In this document: positions 34,922 to 45,134 of the stretch, piece after piece | Layout of the letters: each line of letters starts with the position of its first letter | Position numbering within the stretch: position 1 is the first letter of the stretch | Assembly (NCBI GenBank): GCA_026390595.1 | Contig: JAPLFQ010000007.1 | Coordinates: 62,001-126,000 of the forward strand | Direction: 5' to 3' | DNA: 64,000 nucleotides | Source of the DNA: Ignavibacteriales bacterium | GTDB lineage: Bacteria > Bacteroidota > Ignavibacteria > UBA10030 | Made by a program: the position numbers and the translations under genes | The notes under the pieces: generated by a model | Databases searched by the model: none | The model's input: the letters and a program-made list of their open reading frames with translations, nothing else | What the model was told of the DNA's origin: nothing

Positions 34922-35401
34922 ATGATGAGCGCATCGTTAGTACTCCTGGAAGAAGAACTCCAGCTGTTGTCGCGCGACCACGCTTTGGGTGCGACATTTC
35001 CTCCGAACTGTTTTGTCTCAATGCAGGCGAAGTTCGTGGAGTACGAATCGCGCCGTTCTCTTGCCGTCACATTTCCGGTCCTGGAAGAAAGCCTTAACCC
35101 ACTGCGGACGATGCAGGGCGGCTTCATCGTTGCTGCCTTTGACAACGTCTTTGGCCCTCTGAGCTATCTCGCCGCTCGTGTTCCGTGCGTCACCCTGAAC
35201 CTGAACACCCAGTTCATCCGGCCGATTGCATTGCAAGACCATCTCACCGTTCGCGCAACGGTGGTCTCGAGGAACGCCCAAGTCCTTCAAATGACAGCGG
35301 AAGCATTCAATTCTAGAAACAAGCTGATTGCGACCGCTTCGGCAACTGCCACCATCGCGGGAACCGGGTCAAAGAGTAGCACCCACCAAGCCCCATCCTG
35401 A
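34922..35401 (+). CDS. Hotdog-fold thioesterase (PaaI-like)
   Basis: 159 residues. The hotdog helix is LRTMQGGFIVAAFDNVFGPLSYLAA, corresponding to the active-site segment HGG--A--D of PaaI/YbgC-like thioesterases. A Gln replaces the usual His before GG. The beta-strand part VTLNLNTQFIRPIALQDHLTVRATVV fits the family. It should hydrolyse an acyl-CoA thioester in the cytoplasm if the altered residue is tolerated. Confidence 0.8.
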   Translation: MMSASLVLLEEELQLLSRDHALGATFPPNCFVSMQAKFVEYESRRSLAVTFPVLEESLNPLRTMQGGFIVAAFDNVFGPLSYLAARVPCVTLNLNTQFIRPIALQDHLTVRATVVSRNAQVLQMTAEAFNSRNKLIATASATATIAGTGSKSSTHQAPS

Positions 35402-35759
35402 TATTCGCAAAAATTGGAAACTCTCCGTTCGATCGCTCAACTTTTCTACAATCGTCCCGCTTGTCTCTCAACCCAGAAGCCGGCTTGCAGCAGATGAGAG
35501 AAGCGAGACGATGGAACTCGCGAAGGAGCCTCAACCTTGATCTTTGGGGTGCCTCAAATCCACTCCACTCTCTGAGCCTGACGGTCGCCGGGCGATTCCT
35601 GCTGAATCATGGAACTCGTCGGAAAAAATCGCTATCCTGCTTCCGCTTTCTCCGCATCGAACGAAGAACTGAACGAGCGATGAGAAGTCCTGAAGTCACT
35701 CCCCCTCAACGCTTGCATCAGATCTTCACGTGTGAACTCCAAGGATCGATTTTCTCACC
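35402..35759. other. 358-bp intergenic region, no gene seen
   Basis: Only short unconvincing frames occur here. The downstream MFS gene has AAGGA at about 35741, 15 bases before its ATG. No hairpin or repeat was recognised. The promoter for the MFS gene presumably lies here. Confidence 0.4.
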
Positions 35760-37148
35760 ATGATGATCGTCGACGACAAAAGGGCAGCCCTCGCGGCATC
35801 TACGTCTGCCGCATTCCTGACCCCTCTCATGGCCTCCTCCGTGAACATTGCACTTCCATCCATCGGTCGGGAATTCTCGATGGATGCGCTGTCCCTGAGC
35901 TGGATCGCAACCTCTGCCGTTCTTGCGGCAGCGGTCTTCCTTGTTCCATTTGGAAGGCTGGCGGACATCTACGGCCGTCGGAGAATCTTCATCTATGGCA
36001 TCGTCACGTTCACCGCTTTTTCGTTTCTGAGCGGCATTGCACCAACCGGAACAATTCTGATTCTGACCCGTGCATTCCAGGGCGTTGGCGCAGCAATGAT
36101 CTTCAGCACGGGGATGGCGATGCTTACCTCAGCATATCCGCCCGCCGAGCGCGGAAGAGTGCTGGGGATCAACGTGGCTGCCACCTATTTCGGACTCTCA
36201 CTCGGCCCCTTCATCGGTGGATTTCTTACGCAGCACCTCGGTTGGAGAAGCCTGTTCTATCTCAATGCAATTCTCGGGCTCTTCATCATTGCCCTGGTCC
36301 TGTGGAAATTGAAAACCGAATGGGCCGAAGCCCGTGGTGAAGCGTTTGATTTTCCCGGCTCGCTGCTGTATACCGTATCGCTTACCATGTTGATGATTGG
36401 ATTCTCGAAGCTCCCGGGAGCTCTTGGAGCGTGGACGCTCACCGCTGGATTGGCAGGACTCACCGCGTTCGTTGCGTGGGAACGAAAGGCTCCAAAGCCC
36501 CTCCTTGATGTCACCCTGTTCGCCCGGAACGTCGTGTTCGCCTATTCCAATGCCGCTGCGCTCATCAATTATAGTGCAACGTACGCAGTGACGTTTCTGA
36601 TGAGTCTGTACCTTCAATATGTCAAAGGGCTCGATCCATTCATGGCAGGGGCCATACTCGTTGCCCAGCCGATTATGATGGCCTTGTTTTCTCCGTTTGC
36701 CGGACGCCTTTCTGATACTATCGAGCCACGCGTTGTCGCTTCGATCGGCATGGGAATCATCTGCGTCGGTTTGGCGCTTTTCGCTTTCGTCGGATCAGAA
36801 ACCTCCCTCATCCTGATAACGATCTATCTCCTTCTTCTCGGGTTTGGCTTCGCGCTGTTCTCTTCGCCCAATACGAACGCTGTCATGAGCTCCGTTGAGA
36901 AACGGCTCTACGGTGTCGCGTCGGCCACGCTTGGCACGATGCGTCTGACCGGTCAAATGCTCAGCATGGGAATCGTGATGCTGATCTTTGCTGTGATGAT
37001 GGGGAAAACTCAAATCACTCCGGAATACTACCCCAAATTCCTTCAAAGCATGCAACTGGCTCTCAGTATCTTTTCGGCATTATGCCTCATCGGGATTTTT
37101 GCGTCGCTGGCGCGGGGAAAAGTGCGGAACGACTCCTCAGGATCATAA
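35760..37148 (+). CDS. MFS transporter, DHA2 (EmrB/QacA-like) type
   Basis: 462 residues, highly hydrophobic. MFS motif A reads GRLADIYGRRRIFIYG between helices 2 and 3, and motif C-like residues lie in GINVAATYFGLSLGPFIGGFLTQHLGWRSLFYLNAI, typical of drug:H+ antiporters. TSAAFLTPLMASSVNIALPSIGREF at the N-terminus matches the EmrB subfamily opening. About 13 or 14 helices can be counted. It probably exports a drug-like or toxic compound; no EmrA-type adaptor lies nearby. Confidence 0.9.
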   Translation: MMIVDDKRAALAASTSAAFLTPLMASSVNIALPSIGREFSMDALSLSWIATSAVLAAAVFLVPFGRLADIYGRRRIFIYGIVTFTAFSFLSGIAPTGTILILTRAFQGVGAAMIFSTGMAMLTSAYPPAERGRVLGINVAATYFGLSLGPFIGGFLTQHLGWRSLFYLNAILGLFIIALVLWKLKTEWAEARGEAFDFPGSLLYTVSLTMLMIGFSKLPGALGAWTLTAGLAGLTAFVAWERKAPKPLLDVTLFARNVVFAYSNAAALINYSATYAVTFLMSLYLQYVKGLDPFMAGAILVAQPIMMALFSPFAGRLSDTIEPRVVASIGMGIICVGLALFAFVGSETSLILITIYLLLLGFGFALFSSPNTNAVMSSVEKRLYGVASATLGTMRLTGQMLSMGIVMLIFAVMMGKTQITPEYYPKFLQSMQLALSIFSALCLIGIFASLARGKVRNDSSGS

Positions 37149-37174
37149 TCTCTGTCATCCCCAAGGATGAAACA

Positions 37175-38827
37175 ATGAAATCGCTCGCAAGGGTCAAAGC
37201 GCTCGTTCTTGTTGTTTTCCTGTTCATTCTCCCCTCTGCTGCCCAGTTCGCGCGGGTTGCCAGTGGTTCCAGGATCATGATTTCCGCTCACCCGCTCGCG
37301 GCGAAAGCAGGCTTGGAAGTCTATCACAAAGGGGGCAATGTCGTCGATGTCGCGGTTGCGGTGGCCTATGCGCTTGGCGTCGTCGAACCTCACGGATCCG
37401 GCATCGGCGGCGAAGGAATGATGCTGATATACAATGCGAAAGAGAAGAAATCCACGGTCGTGGACTTCAAAGGCATTTCCCCCAACGGAGCATCCTACCA
37501 CACGCTTGATCTAGACAAGAAATCCGAATGGGCACGTTCAGCAAAGGGAGCGTCTGTTCCGGGGGCAGTCGCCGGATTGGAACTTGCACGGGAAACTTTC
37601 GGCAAGCTCGACCGGAAAACGGTGCTTCAGCCTGCCGTCGATTACGCGTTGCAGGGATTCGAAGTCGACAGCACACTCGCATTGAACCTCGAATCATATC
37701 GTCGGATTCTCGAGAAAGATCCGTACACCAAATCCCTCTACTACGGGCATGGACAGGTCCCAAAGATCGGCACTCTCCTGAAGAACCCCGACTATGGCAA
37801 ATCACTGCAGACAATCCAGTCGGGGGGAGCAGATGCATTCTACAAAGGTGTGATCGCGGATCTCATCGTCCGGGACATTCAGAAACGCGGGGGGTTCATT
37901 ACGAAAGAAGATTTGCTTTCGTACAGACCATTGCTGCGAGAACCGTTGGTTGGTGAATACCGCGGCCATACGATCATGACCACACCTCCTCCATGCGGCG
38001 GCATATTCCTGATCGAAGCGCTCAACATTCTCAAGTTCTTTGATCTCCAGGAATGCCGGAAGAACAATGACTACAATCTCCATCTGTTTGCGGAAATGTC
38101 CAAGCTGATGTATAAGGACGAGGCGACGCACAACGGGGACCCGGCTTTCAGCACGATCCCGGTCGTCACCGTCACGTCTGATGCGTACGCGTTCCAACGA
38201 TTCCTGCACATCGACCTCGCTCACGCGCGCGCTCCGGAGCAGATCGAAGCCGGCCGGATTGCGGACAAGAACACGACGCAACTGTGTGTCATGGATATCG
38301 AAGGCAACACGGTTTCGCTAACCATCACACTCAGCAGTTTGTTTGGAACGGGGCAAACGATAGAGGGGGGCGGATTCATTCTGAACAATGAAATGCAGAA
38401 TTTCAACATCGATCCGAAACACCCGAACAGCCTGCAACCGCACAAACGCGTGGTGACCAGTCTCGTGCCGACGATCATTCTGAAAGATGGTCGGCCACTC
38501 TATACTGTGGGCACGCCGGGGGGTGACCTCATCCTCTCCACCGTTGCCCAGGTGATTGTGAATCTGATTGATTTCAAAATGCCGTTGCGTGAAGCGGTGT
38601 ACGCGCCTCGCATGTTCAGCATCTACTCGCAACGCGAGCTGGAGATCGAAAACCGCTTCCCGGCAACCAGCCTTCTGCAGCTCGAGACTCTGGGACACGA
38701 GGTAAAACGATCTGAGGCGTTTCGGGCATATTTTGGAGCAGTACAGTCAATCATGTACGATGCCCGAACGAACTTGCTGATTGGCTGCAGTGACCCGCGG
38801 AGAAGCGGGGCTGCGGTCGGAGAATAG
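37175..38827 (+). CDS. Gamma-glutamyltransferase-family Ntn hydrolase, exported
   Basis: 550 residues from ATG 37175; a signal peptide ends near PSAAQF. The large-subunit part has MISAHPLAAKAGLEVYHKGGNVVDVAVAVAYALGVVEPHGSGIGGE, the standard opening. The autoprocessing and catalytic Thr is in DKNTTQLCVMDIEGNTVSLT, followed by GGGFILNNEMQNF and the GGDLI oxyanion region (TPGGDLILSTVAQ). It should cleave gamma-glutamyl bonds (for example in glutathione) in the periplasm. It opens the peptidase cluster that continues to 46.1 kb. Confidence 0.9.
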   Translation: MKSLARVKALVLVVFLFILPSAAQFARVASGSRIMISAHPLAAKAGLEVYHKGGNVVDVAVAVAYALGVVEPHGSGIGGEGMMLIYNAKEKKSTVVDFKGISPNGASYHTLDLDKKSEWARSAKGASVPGAVAGLELARETFGKLDRKTVLQPAVDYALQGFEVDSTLALNLESYRRILEKDPYTKSLYYGHGQVPKIGTLLKNPDYGKSLQTIQSGGADAFYKGVIADLIVRDIQKRGGFITKEDLLSYRPLLREPLVGEYRGHTIMTTPPPCGGIFLIEALNILKFFDLQECRKNNDYNLHLFAEMSKLMYKDEATHNGDPAFSTIPVVTVTSDAYAFQRFLHIDLAHARAPEQIEAGRIADKNTTQLCVMDIEGNTVSLTITLSSLFGTGQTIEGGGFILNNEMQNFNIDPKHPNSLQPHKRVVTSLVPTIILKDGRPLYTVGTPGGDLILSTVAQVIVNLIDFKMPLREAVYAPRMFSIYSQRELEIENRFPATSLLQLETLGHEVKRSEAFRAYFGAVQSIMYDARTNLLIGCSDPRRSGAAVGE

Positions 38828-39062
38828 CCTTGGCCGTTCGGGACACGGCATGTCGTGACCCGAACGCAGCAATCCTTCTGCAACATGGATCCTGAGTTTT
38901 TCGACGTATTCCCATCTGCTGATGGTTTTTCTGTGGGATTTCCCTATTTTTGGGAAACAATCAAGGGATCACTCCGTTTATTCACGTTACGTTCTTCGTC
39001 CATTGTCCAACCAAACCGTGCCTTCTCGGAGGCATTGCATCAACCAATCCATGGAGCTTCCT

Positions 39063-40907
39063 ATGAGAAGACTGCTCGTTGTTTGCATCGCTGTGCTGCT
39101 CGCCACGTTTGCCGGTGGTGCTCTCCACGGCCAGGGAATACCGTCGAAATATCATTCATTCGACGAGATGACTCAGGCCATCAAGAGCTTATCCTCAACG
39201 TACAGCGAAATCGTGAAAACGGAATCGCTTGGCAAAACCCTTAAAGGGCGCGATATCTGGCTCATCACGATTCGAAAGGGAGATCCGGACCAGCCGCGTG
39301 CGATTCTTGTGGTCGGAGGCGTCGATGCAGTGCAGGTTGCGGGAAGTGAAATGGCGTTGAGGTTCGCAGAACAACTTGCGAAGAGTTATGGCAAGGTCGA
39401 CAGCGTGACGAAGTTGCTCCAGACTACAACGGTGTACGTCATCCCGCGGGTCGGCCCCGACGCAATGGAAGCATATTTTCAGAAACCTCTGCGGGAGCGC
39501 TCAACAAACTACAGGGCTACAGACGATGACCATGACGGTCAAGTCGACGAAGATGATGCGGATGATCTCAATAACGACGGTGTAATTACGATGATGCGCG
39601 TGAAAGACCCGCGCGGTGAGTGGATGGCTCACCCGGAAGATGGCCGACTCCTCAAGAAAGCCGATCCTGCGAAGGGGGAGCGGGGAGGGTATCTTTTGTA
39701 CAGCGAGGGGATTGATAACGACAAGGACGAACAGTGGAATGAAGACGCCGTCGGCGGCGTCGACTTCAACCGCAACTTCCCGTTCAATTATCAATATTTC
39801 TCAGCGAATGCCGGCGTACACCAGGTTTCCGAAGTTGAGACGAGGGCTGTGGCAGATTTCATGTTTAATCATCAGAACATCGGTGCCGTTTTTTCATTCT
39901 CTCCGAATGACAACCTGACGACACCGTGGAAGAGTGAGCCGCGGCGGCTGGGAACGACTGCCGATGCGCCCGCTTCGGGAGTTCCTTCCGGGCGGGGAGG
40001 CGGCGGTGGGGGAGCTGGCGGAGGCATGATGTCCGGACGGACGCTGGACGAAGCGGCGAACACTGCGGTGACCTCGGTCCTTGAAGACGATCAGCCGTAT
40101 TATGAGTACATAAGCAAACAGTTCAACGATATTACAAAATTGAAGGATGCTCCCGACACGAAAAAAGGGAGCGGTGCGTTTTCAGAATGGGTCTACTACC
40201 ACACTGGGCGGTGGTCGTTCTCTGTCCGCCCCTGGTGGGCACCCATGGTGGTCAAACGCGATTCTTCGGCAGGCACGGATACAGCCAGAAGAATGAGACC
40301 TCCCGCGGCAGGGCGGGCGGCCAGCGAGACTCCGTCCGACGAATACACAGAACAGCTTCGCGCGTTGAAATGGTACGACACGAACGGGTATAAGGATGTG
40401 GCGGTCGCCTGGACGAAAGTAAAACACCCCGACTTCCCCGACAGGGAAGTGGAGATCGGAGGTCCCAAGCCGTACGTTCTCTACAATCCCCCGGCCGACA
40501 GTCTGAACGTATATTCCCAGCCGTATACGAAGTTCATCACGTACCTTGCAGGGCAACTTCCGTCTGTTGCTCTCGGCAATACCAAAGTGGAGAAGCTGAA
40601 TGACAACGTGTATCGTGTGACGATCGACGTCGTCAACAAAGGGTACCTGCCGACGAACAGCAGTCTTGGTGCGCGTGTCCGATGGCCGCGCAATGTCTAT
40701 CTGACTCTCGGCATCGCGAAGGACCAATCGGTTGCGAGCGGACGGGCAAAGCAATCGCTGCGGCCGATCAAGGGGAACGGAGGATACCAGACCGTAAGCT
40801 GGCTTGTTGTTGGAAAGGCCGGTTCCACGGTGACGGTCACAGCGGAGAGCCCCATCGCAGGCAAAGCAACGGAAACGATCACGCTGCGGGAAGGAGGCCG
40901 GCCATGA
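39063..40907 (+). CDS. M14 carboxypeptidase paralogue lacking zinc ligands
   Basis: 614 residues from ATG 39063 (GGAG upstream), with a signal peptide. The layout equals that of the next gene: a helix-rich start, KTLKGRDIWLITI, a calcium-type DDDHDGQVDEDDADDLNNDG loop, then VDFNRNFP. But the HxxE zinc motif (GNIHSNE in the paralogue) is GGVDAVQ here (Asp88, Gln91), the third ligand SFH is SFS, and NPDAR is GPDAM. A glycine-rich linker (about 316-335) is inserted. I infer a non-catalytic homologue, perhaps a partner or regulator of the active paralogue, to which it is coupled by an ATGA overlap. Confidence 0.85.
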   Translation: MRRLLVVCIAVLLATFAGGALHGQGIPSKYHSFDEMTQAIKSLSSTYSEIVKTESLGKTLKGRDIWLITIRKGDPDQPRAILVVGGVDAVQVAGSEMALRFAEQLAKSYGKVDSVTKLLQTTTVYVIPRVGPDAMEAYFQKPLRERSTNYRATDDDHDGQVDEDDADDLNNDGVITMMRVKDPRGEWMAHPEDGRLLKKADPAKGERGGYLLYSEGIDNDKDEQWNEDAVGGVDFNRNFPFNYQYFSANAGVHQVSEVETRAVADFMFNHQNIGAVFSFSPNDNLTTPWKSEPRRLGTTADAPASGVPSGRGGGGGGAGGGMMSGRTLDEAANTAVTSVLEDDQPYYEYISKQFNDITKLKDAPDTKKGSGAFSEWVYYHTGRWSFSVRPWWAPMVVKRDSSAGTDTARRMRPPAAGRAASETPSDEYTEQLRALKWYDTNGYKDVAVAWTKVKHPDFPDREVEIGGPKPYVLYNPPADSLNVYSQPYTKFITYLAGQLPSVALGNTKVEKLNDNVYRVTIDVVNKGYLPTNSSLGARVRWPRNVYLTLGIAKDQSVASGRAKQSLRPIKGNGGYQTVSWLVVGKAGSTVTVTAESPIAGKATETITLREGGRP

Positions 40908-42676
40908 AAACGAAACTCACATTTCGATTGACAGGACTCATTGTCCTGTTCGCGGTGGCGCTTGTGTTCACGTCAGAAGCACAGACAAAAAAGGAAATGA
41001 CCGAAAGCGCCCTGAAAGCCATGGGCGCGCCGAACAACCCGAAGGTCGAAATTGCGTGGAACCGTTACTACGACACCGACCAGTTGTCGGAAATCATGCG
41101 GCGCATCGAAAAGGCATATCCCAACCTTGCCAAGGTGAAGAGCATCGGCAAGTCGTATAAGGGAAAGGACATGTGGGTTATCACGGTGTCGAACTTCTCG
41201 AACGGGGATCCCGACAAGAAACCGGCAATGTACATCGACGGAAACATCCACTCCAACGAAATCCAGGGGGCGGAGGTCGCTCTCTATACGGCATGGTATG
41301 TGACCGAGATGTATGCTTCCAACGACTGGATTCACAAGCTCCTCGACGAGAAGACGCTGTACATAGTCCCGACGATCAATCCCGATGCACGCGACCACTT
41401 CATCCATCAGCCAAACACAGCGTCCTCTCCAAGGAGCGGACTCGTTCCGCGTGATGATGACGGAGACGGTGTCATGGATGAAGATGCTCTTGATGACCTC
41501 GATGGTGATGGAAACATCACGCAGATGCGCATCAAGGATCCGAACGGGCGATGGGTGGTGGATCCGGATGATTCCCGTATCATGCTTCCGGCGAAAGCAG
41601 ACCAACTCGGTCAATACGCGTTACTCGGCAGCGAGGGCATCGACAACGATGGCGATGGGCTTGTCAACGAAGACGGTCCCGGATCGTACGACCCGAACCG
41701 CGACTGGGGATGGAACTGGGCGCCCCGCTATGTTCAGGGTGGAGCGGATCATTATCCATTCACATTTCCCGAGAACCGGGCTGTCTCAGAATTTGTCCTC
41801 GCGCATCCCAATATTGCCGCGGCTCAGTCGTTTCACAATAATGGCGGCATGATTTTACGGGGTCCCGGCGCGCAAACCGACTTGCGTACCTACAGCCCGG
41901 TCGACATCCAGACGTATGATTTCCTTGGGAAGCTCGGTGAAGAAATGCTTCCGGGGTACCGCTACATTGTTATCTATAAGGATTTGTACACCGTGTATGG
42001 AGGAGAAATTGACTGGCTGTACGGAGCCCGCGGGATCGTGACGTTTTCCAATGAGCTCTGGACGAATTTCGATTACTTCAGGCGTCAGCGGGAGGAAGGC
42101 GAAGGGCAGCGAGACCGGAGTACACTCTATCGGTTCGATAAGATCCTGCTGTTTGAGGAAGGCGTGGTGCCGTGGAAGAAGCACAACCATCCGCAGTTTG
42201 GTGAAATTGAGGTCGGCGGATTCAAAAAGGCATGGACGCGAACGGCCCCCTCATTCATGATCGAAGATATGTGTCACCGCAACATGGCATTCACCCTTTT
42301 CCACTTATACCATACACCGATGGTTGAAGTTGACAGTGTCTATGCGAAGTCTCTGCAGGGCGGTCTCACAGAGGTGACGGCCGTCGTGCGGAACAACAGG
42401 GTCATCCCGACGCACACACTTCAGGACCAGAGAAACAGAATCACGAGACCGGATTGGGTGAGCATCAAAGGCGGCGACGTTATCTCCGGCGCCGTTCTGC
42501 AGAATCGTTTCTTTGGTCTGGCGCAGGAGCAGAAGCACCACCCAGAACGACTCGAAGTAGAAAATATTCCCGGCATGAATGCTGTCTACGTGCGATGGAT
42601 TGTTCGCGGAAGCGGTCCCTATACTGTGACGATCAACTCCGAAAAGGGAGGAACGCACTCGAGCAAGTCCAAGTGA
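40904..42676 (+). CDS. Secreted M14 zinc carboxypeptidase
   Basis: 590 residues from the ATG overlapping the previous stop. A signal peptide ends near TSEAQ. The zinc site is DGNIHSNEIQG (His116, Glu119), the third ligand is in AAAQSFHNNGG, and NPDAR and DPNRDWGW supply the substrate Arg and Asn-Arg. A calcium-binding type insert (DDDGDGVMDEDALDDLDGDGN) separates them, as in many FCB M14 proteins. A C-terminal beta domain of about 130 residues follows. It should remove C-terminal residues from peptides outside the cytoplasm. Confidence 0.92.
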   Translation: MKTKLTFRLTGLIVLFAVALVFTSEAQTKKEMTESALKAMGAPNNPKVEIAWNRYYDTDQLSEIMRRIEKAYPNLAKVKSIGKSYKGKDMWVITVSNFSNGDPDKKPAMYIDGNIHSNEIQGAEVALYTAWYVTEMYASNDWIHKLLDEKTLYIVPTINPDARDHFIHQPNTASSPRSGLVPRDDDGDGVMDEDALDDLDGDGNITQMRIKDPNGRWVVDPDDSRIMLPAKADQLGQYALLGSEGIDNDGDGLVNEDGPGSYDPNRDWGWNWAPRYVQGGADHYPFTFPENRAVSEFVLAHPNIAAAQSFHNNGGMILRGPGAQTDLRTYSPVDIQTYDFLGKLGEEMLPGYRYIVIYKDLYTVYGGEIDWLYGARGIVTFSNELWTNFDYFRRQREEGEGQRDRSTLYRFDKILLFEEGVVPWKKHNHPQFGEIEVGGFKKAWTRTAPSFMIEDMCHRNMAFTLFHLYHTPMVEVDSVYAKSLQGGLTEVTAVVRNNRVIPTHTLQDQRNRITRPDWVSIKGGDVISGAVLQNRFFGLAQEQKHHPERLEVENIPGMNAVYVRWIVRGSGPYTVTINSEKGGTHSSKSK

Positions 42677-42759
42677 CAGGGGGATTGAAGACTCAAAAAC
42701 CGAACCTTTAAACTCCAAGCTTGAAACGCGAAACTGAAAACTCTTTCTGTGGAGATGAA

Positions 42760-45030
42760 ATGAAACAACGAATCTTTGTAAGGTATCTGATTCTTTCGCT
42801 TCTGATGCTGACGCTTGCCGTGTTCGCCTCGGCGCAGCAGAAGAAGCGTCTGACGTTCGACCAGATCTATCGTGGAGCGGAAACCGGCCTGACGGCACAG
42901 CTTCCGAACATCACGGGCTGGGAAGACGATTCGCACTATCTGGAAATGAGGCGGAAAGAAGGGGAGCCGGCGAAATACTATTCCGTCGACGCAAAGTCCG
43001 GGAAAGAAAAGGAAGTGCCGCCGAAGACCGCCGATCTCAGCCAGTTCAAGGATGTTGTCGGTTCCGATGTCAACGTGAATTTCCCTGCAGCAGTTAACGA
43101 GGCTCGAACAAGAGTCATCTACGTGAAGGATAAGGATCTGTACCTCCTCAGCACCGCGACAAAAGAGTTCAAGCGCCTGACGCAATCGCCGGCTGAGGAG
43201 AAGAATCCTACACTCTCTCCGGACGGCAACTATGTTGCGTTCACGCGCGACAACAACCTGTTCGCCGTTGACCTCAACAGTGGAAAAGAAATCCAGTACA
43301 CGTCAGACGGGGCAAAGCTAGTTTATAACGGCTATGCTTCGTGGGTGTATATGGAGGAAATACTTGGCCGGGCCACCCGGTACAGGGCCTTCTGGTGGGC
43401 GCCTGACAGCAAGAAGCTGGCCTTCATGCGTTTCGATGATTCGAAAGTTCCGGTGTTTCCTCTTTACAGCGCGGATGGCCAGCACGGATACCTGGAGGAA
43501 ACGGCATATCCGAAACCGGGCGATCCAAATCCCGAAGTGCGTGTAGGAATAGTCCCGTCAGCCGGAGGGAATGTCGTCTGGGCCGATTTCAATGAGAAAG
43601 ACGATCAGTATTTCGGAACGCCGTTCTGGACACCTGACAGTAAAGAGCTCTGGGCGCAGTGGATGAACCGGGGTCAGGACGACCTGAAGATTATTGGCGT
43701 TGATCCCGCGTCCGGAAAGAAACATGAGATCTATGCCGAGCATCAGGCCTCATGGGTTGAATGGTTTGAAAAGATCGAGTTCCTGAAGAACAACAAAGGA
43801 TTCATCGTCAAGACTGACAAGGACGGATGGATGCATCTTTACCTGTACGGTATGGATGGGAAGCTCAAAAACCGGATCACCGAAGGAAAGTGGCAGGTGA
43901 CCGACATCCTCCTGGTTGATGAAGAAGAAGGGCTGGTCTATTTCTCGGCAAGGAAAGAAGCCTCCACGCGAACCGATCTCTACAAGGTGAAAATGAACGG
44001 AAAAGGATTGACCCGTCTGACGTTCGGGGAGTTTACTCATTCCGTGCGGTTCTCACCGAAAGGCGGATACTTCATTACGACCTATTCGAACGTGGCCGCG
44101 CCGCAGAAAATGGCTGTCTGCAACGATGATGGGAAAATGCTCCGGGAAATCGGTGACGCAAAGGGAAAAGAATTCGACAACTATGACCTTGCGAAGACCG
44201 AGCTCGTGTATATGACCACGCCGGACGGATACAAACTCCCAGCGGTCATCACGCTTCCGTTCGACCTTGACCCGAACAAGAAGTACCCCGTGCTTATCAG
44301 CGTCTATGGCGGTCCGAATTCCGGTACGGTTTTCGATGGTTGGAAGGGAACCGGAAACCAGTGGTACGCCGAACAGGGCATGATTCAGATCGCAATTGAT
44401 CATCGCGGAGCTGGCCATCACGGGAAAGAAGGAGTTGCTTTGATGCACCGGTGTCTTGGCAAATGGGAAATGAACGATTATGTCGAATGGGTGAAATGGC
44501 TGCGGACGAAATCGTACGCGGATCCCAAGAGAGTAGGCATCACGGGGGGCAGCTACGGCGGATACGTCACGGCGATGGCGCTGACCTTCGGTTCCGAGTA
44601 CTTTACGTTCGGAATCGCCAGCTCTTCACCGACCGACTGGAAACTGTACGATACTCACTATACCGAACGATTCATGGACACACCCGCCGAAAATCCGGAG
44701 GGGTACAAAGCGGGTTCTGTCATGACGTACGCGGATAAGTACAAGAACGGACTTCGCATCGTTCACGGCACGCTGGATGACAACGTGCATATGCAGAACA
44801 GCATTCAATTGGTCGACAAGCTCGAGGACCTCGGAAAAAACTTTGAGCTGATGCTGTATCCAAACGGCAGGCACGGCTGGGGCGGCGCGAAATCGGTTCA
44901 CTCGCGCGTGGAAGCGGCCCGGTTCTGGTACAAGAATCTGCTCGAGAAGCCGTTCCCTGATGATGAATATGCCAAGCTGTACCAAATGGGCAGACCCGGC
45001 GGCCGGCCGGTCGTCGGGCGTCCACAATAA
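42760..45030 (+). CDS. Dipeptidyl-peptidase IV-like S9 serine peptidase
   Basis: 756 residues from ATG 42760, signal peptide ending FASAQQ. An N-terminal beta-propeller of about 460 residues (blades with SPDGNYVAFTRDNNLFAVDL, WAPDSKKLAFMRFDDSKVP) precedes the alpha/beta-hydrolase domain. The Ser is in GGSYGGYVTAMA, the Asp in HGTLDDNVHMQNS, the His in GRHGWGG. MEEILGRATRYRAFWW is the double-Glu-type loop region that in DPP IV anchors the peptide N-terminus. It releases dipeptides, usually X-Pro, in the periplasm. A strong terminator follows. Confidence 0.93.
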   Translation: MKQRIFVRYLILSLLMLTLAVFASAQQKKRLTFDQIYRGAETGLTAQLPNITGWEDDSHYLEMRRKEGEPAKYYSVDAKSGKEKEVPPKTADLSQFKDVVGSDVNVNFPAAVNEARTRVIYVKDKDLYLLSTATKEFKRLTQSPAEEKNPTLSPDGNYVAFTRDNNLFAVDLNSGKEIQYTSDGAKLVYNGYASWVYMEEILGRATRYRAFWWAPDSKKLAFMRFDDSKVPVFPLYSADGQHGYLEETAYPKPGDPNPEVRVGIVPSAGGNVVWADFNEKDDQYFGTPFWTPDSKELWAQWMNRGQDDLKIIGVDPASGKKHEIYAEHQASWVEWFEKIEFLKNNKGFIVKTDKDGWMHLYLYGMDGKLKNRITEGKWQVTDILLVDEEEGLVYFSARKEASTRTDLYKVKMNGKGLTRLTFGEFTHSVRFSPKGGYFITTYSNVAAPQKMAVCNDDGKMLREIGDAKGKEFDNYDLAKTELVYMTTPDGYKLPAVITLPFDLDPNKKYPVLISVYGGPNSGTVFDGWKGTGNQWYAEQGMIQIAIDHRGAGHHGKEGVALMHRCLGKWEMNDYVEWVKWLRTKSYADPKRVGITGGSYGGYVTAMALTFGSEYFTFGIASSSPTDWKLYDTHYTERFMDTPAENPEGYKAGSVMTYADKYKNGLRIVHGTLDDNVHMQNSIQLVDKLEDLGKNFELMLYPNGRHGWGGAKSVHSRVEAARFWYKNLLEKPFPDDEYAKLYQMGRPGGRPVVGRPQ

Positions 45031-45036
45031 TGCGTG

Positions 45037-45055
45037 GGTGAAGCGGCGCTTCGCC
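45037..45055. repeat. GAAGCG/CGCTTC hairpin repeat
   Basis: GGTGAAGCG pairs with CGCTTCGCC (one G-T pair), immediately after the S9 peptidase stop. It is the same short palindrome theme as 8899-8925 and 45135-45153. Confidence 0.7.
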
Positions 45056-45070
45056 GTACGAATCCGATCA

Positions 45071-45110
45071 ATGGCCGCGGGTGTCCACCGCGGCCATTTT
45101 TTATTGTTTT
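45071..45110 (+). terminator. Intrinsic terminator of the S9 peptidase gene
   Basis: ATGGCCGCGG (45071-45080) pairs perfectly with CCGCGGCCAT (45088-45097) around a 7-base loop, followed by TTTTTATTGTTTTT. A textbook intrinsic terminator 40 bases after the stop. Confidence 0.95.
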
Positions 45111-45134
45111 TGCGCAAGTCGCGACGTTCAGTTG

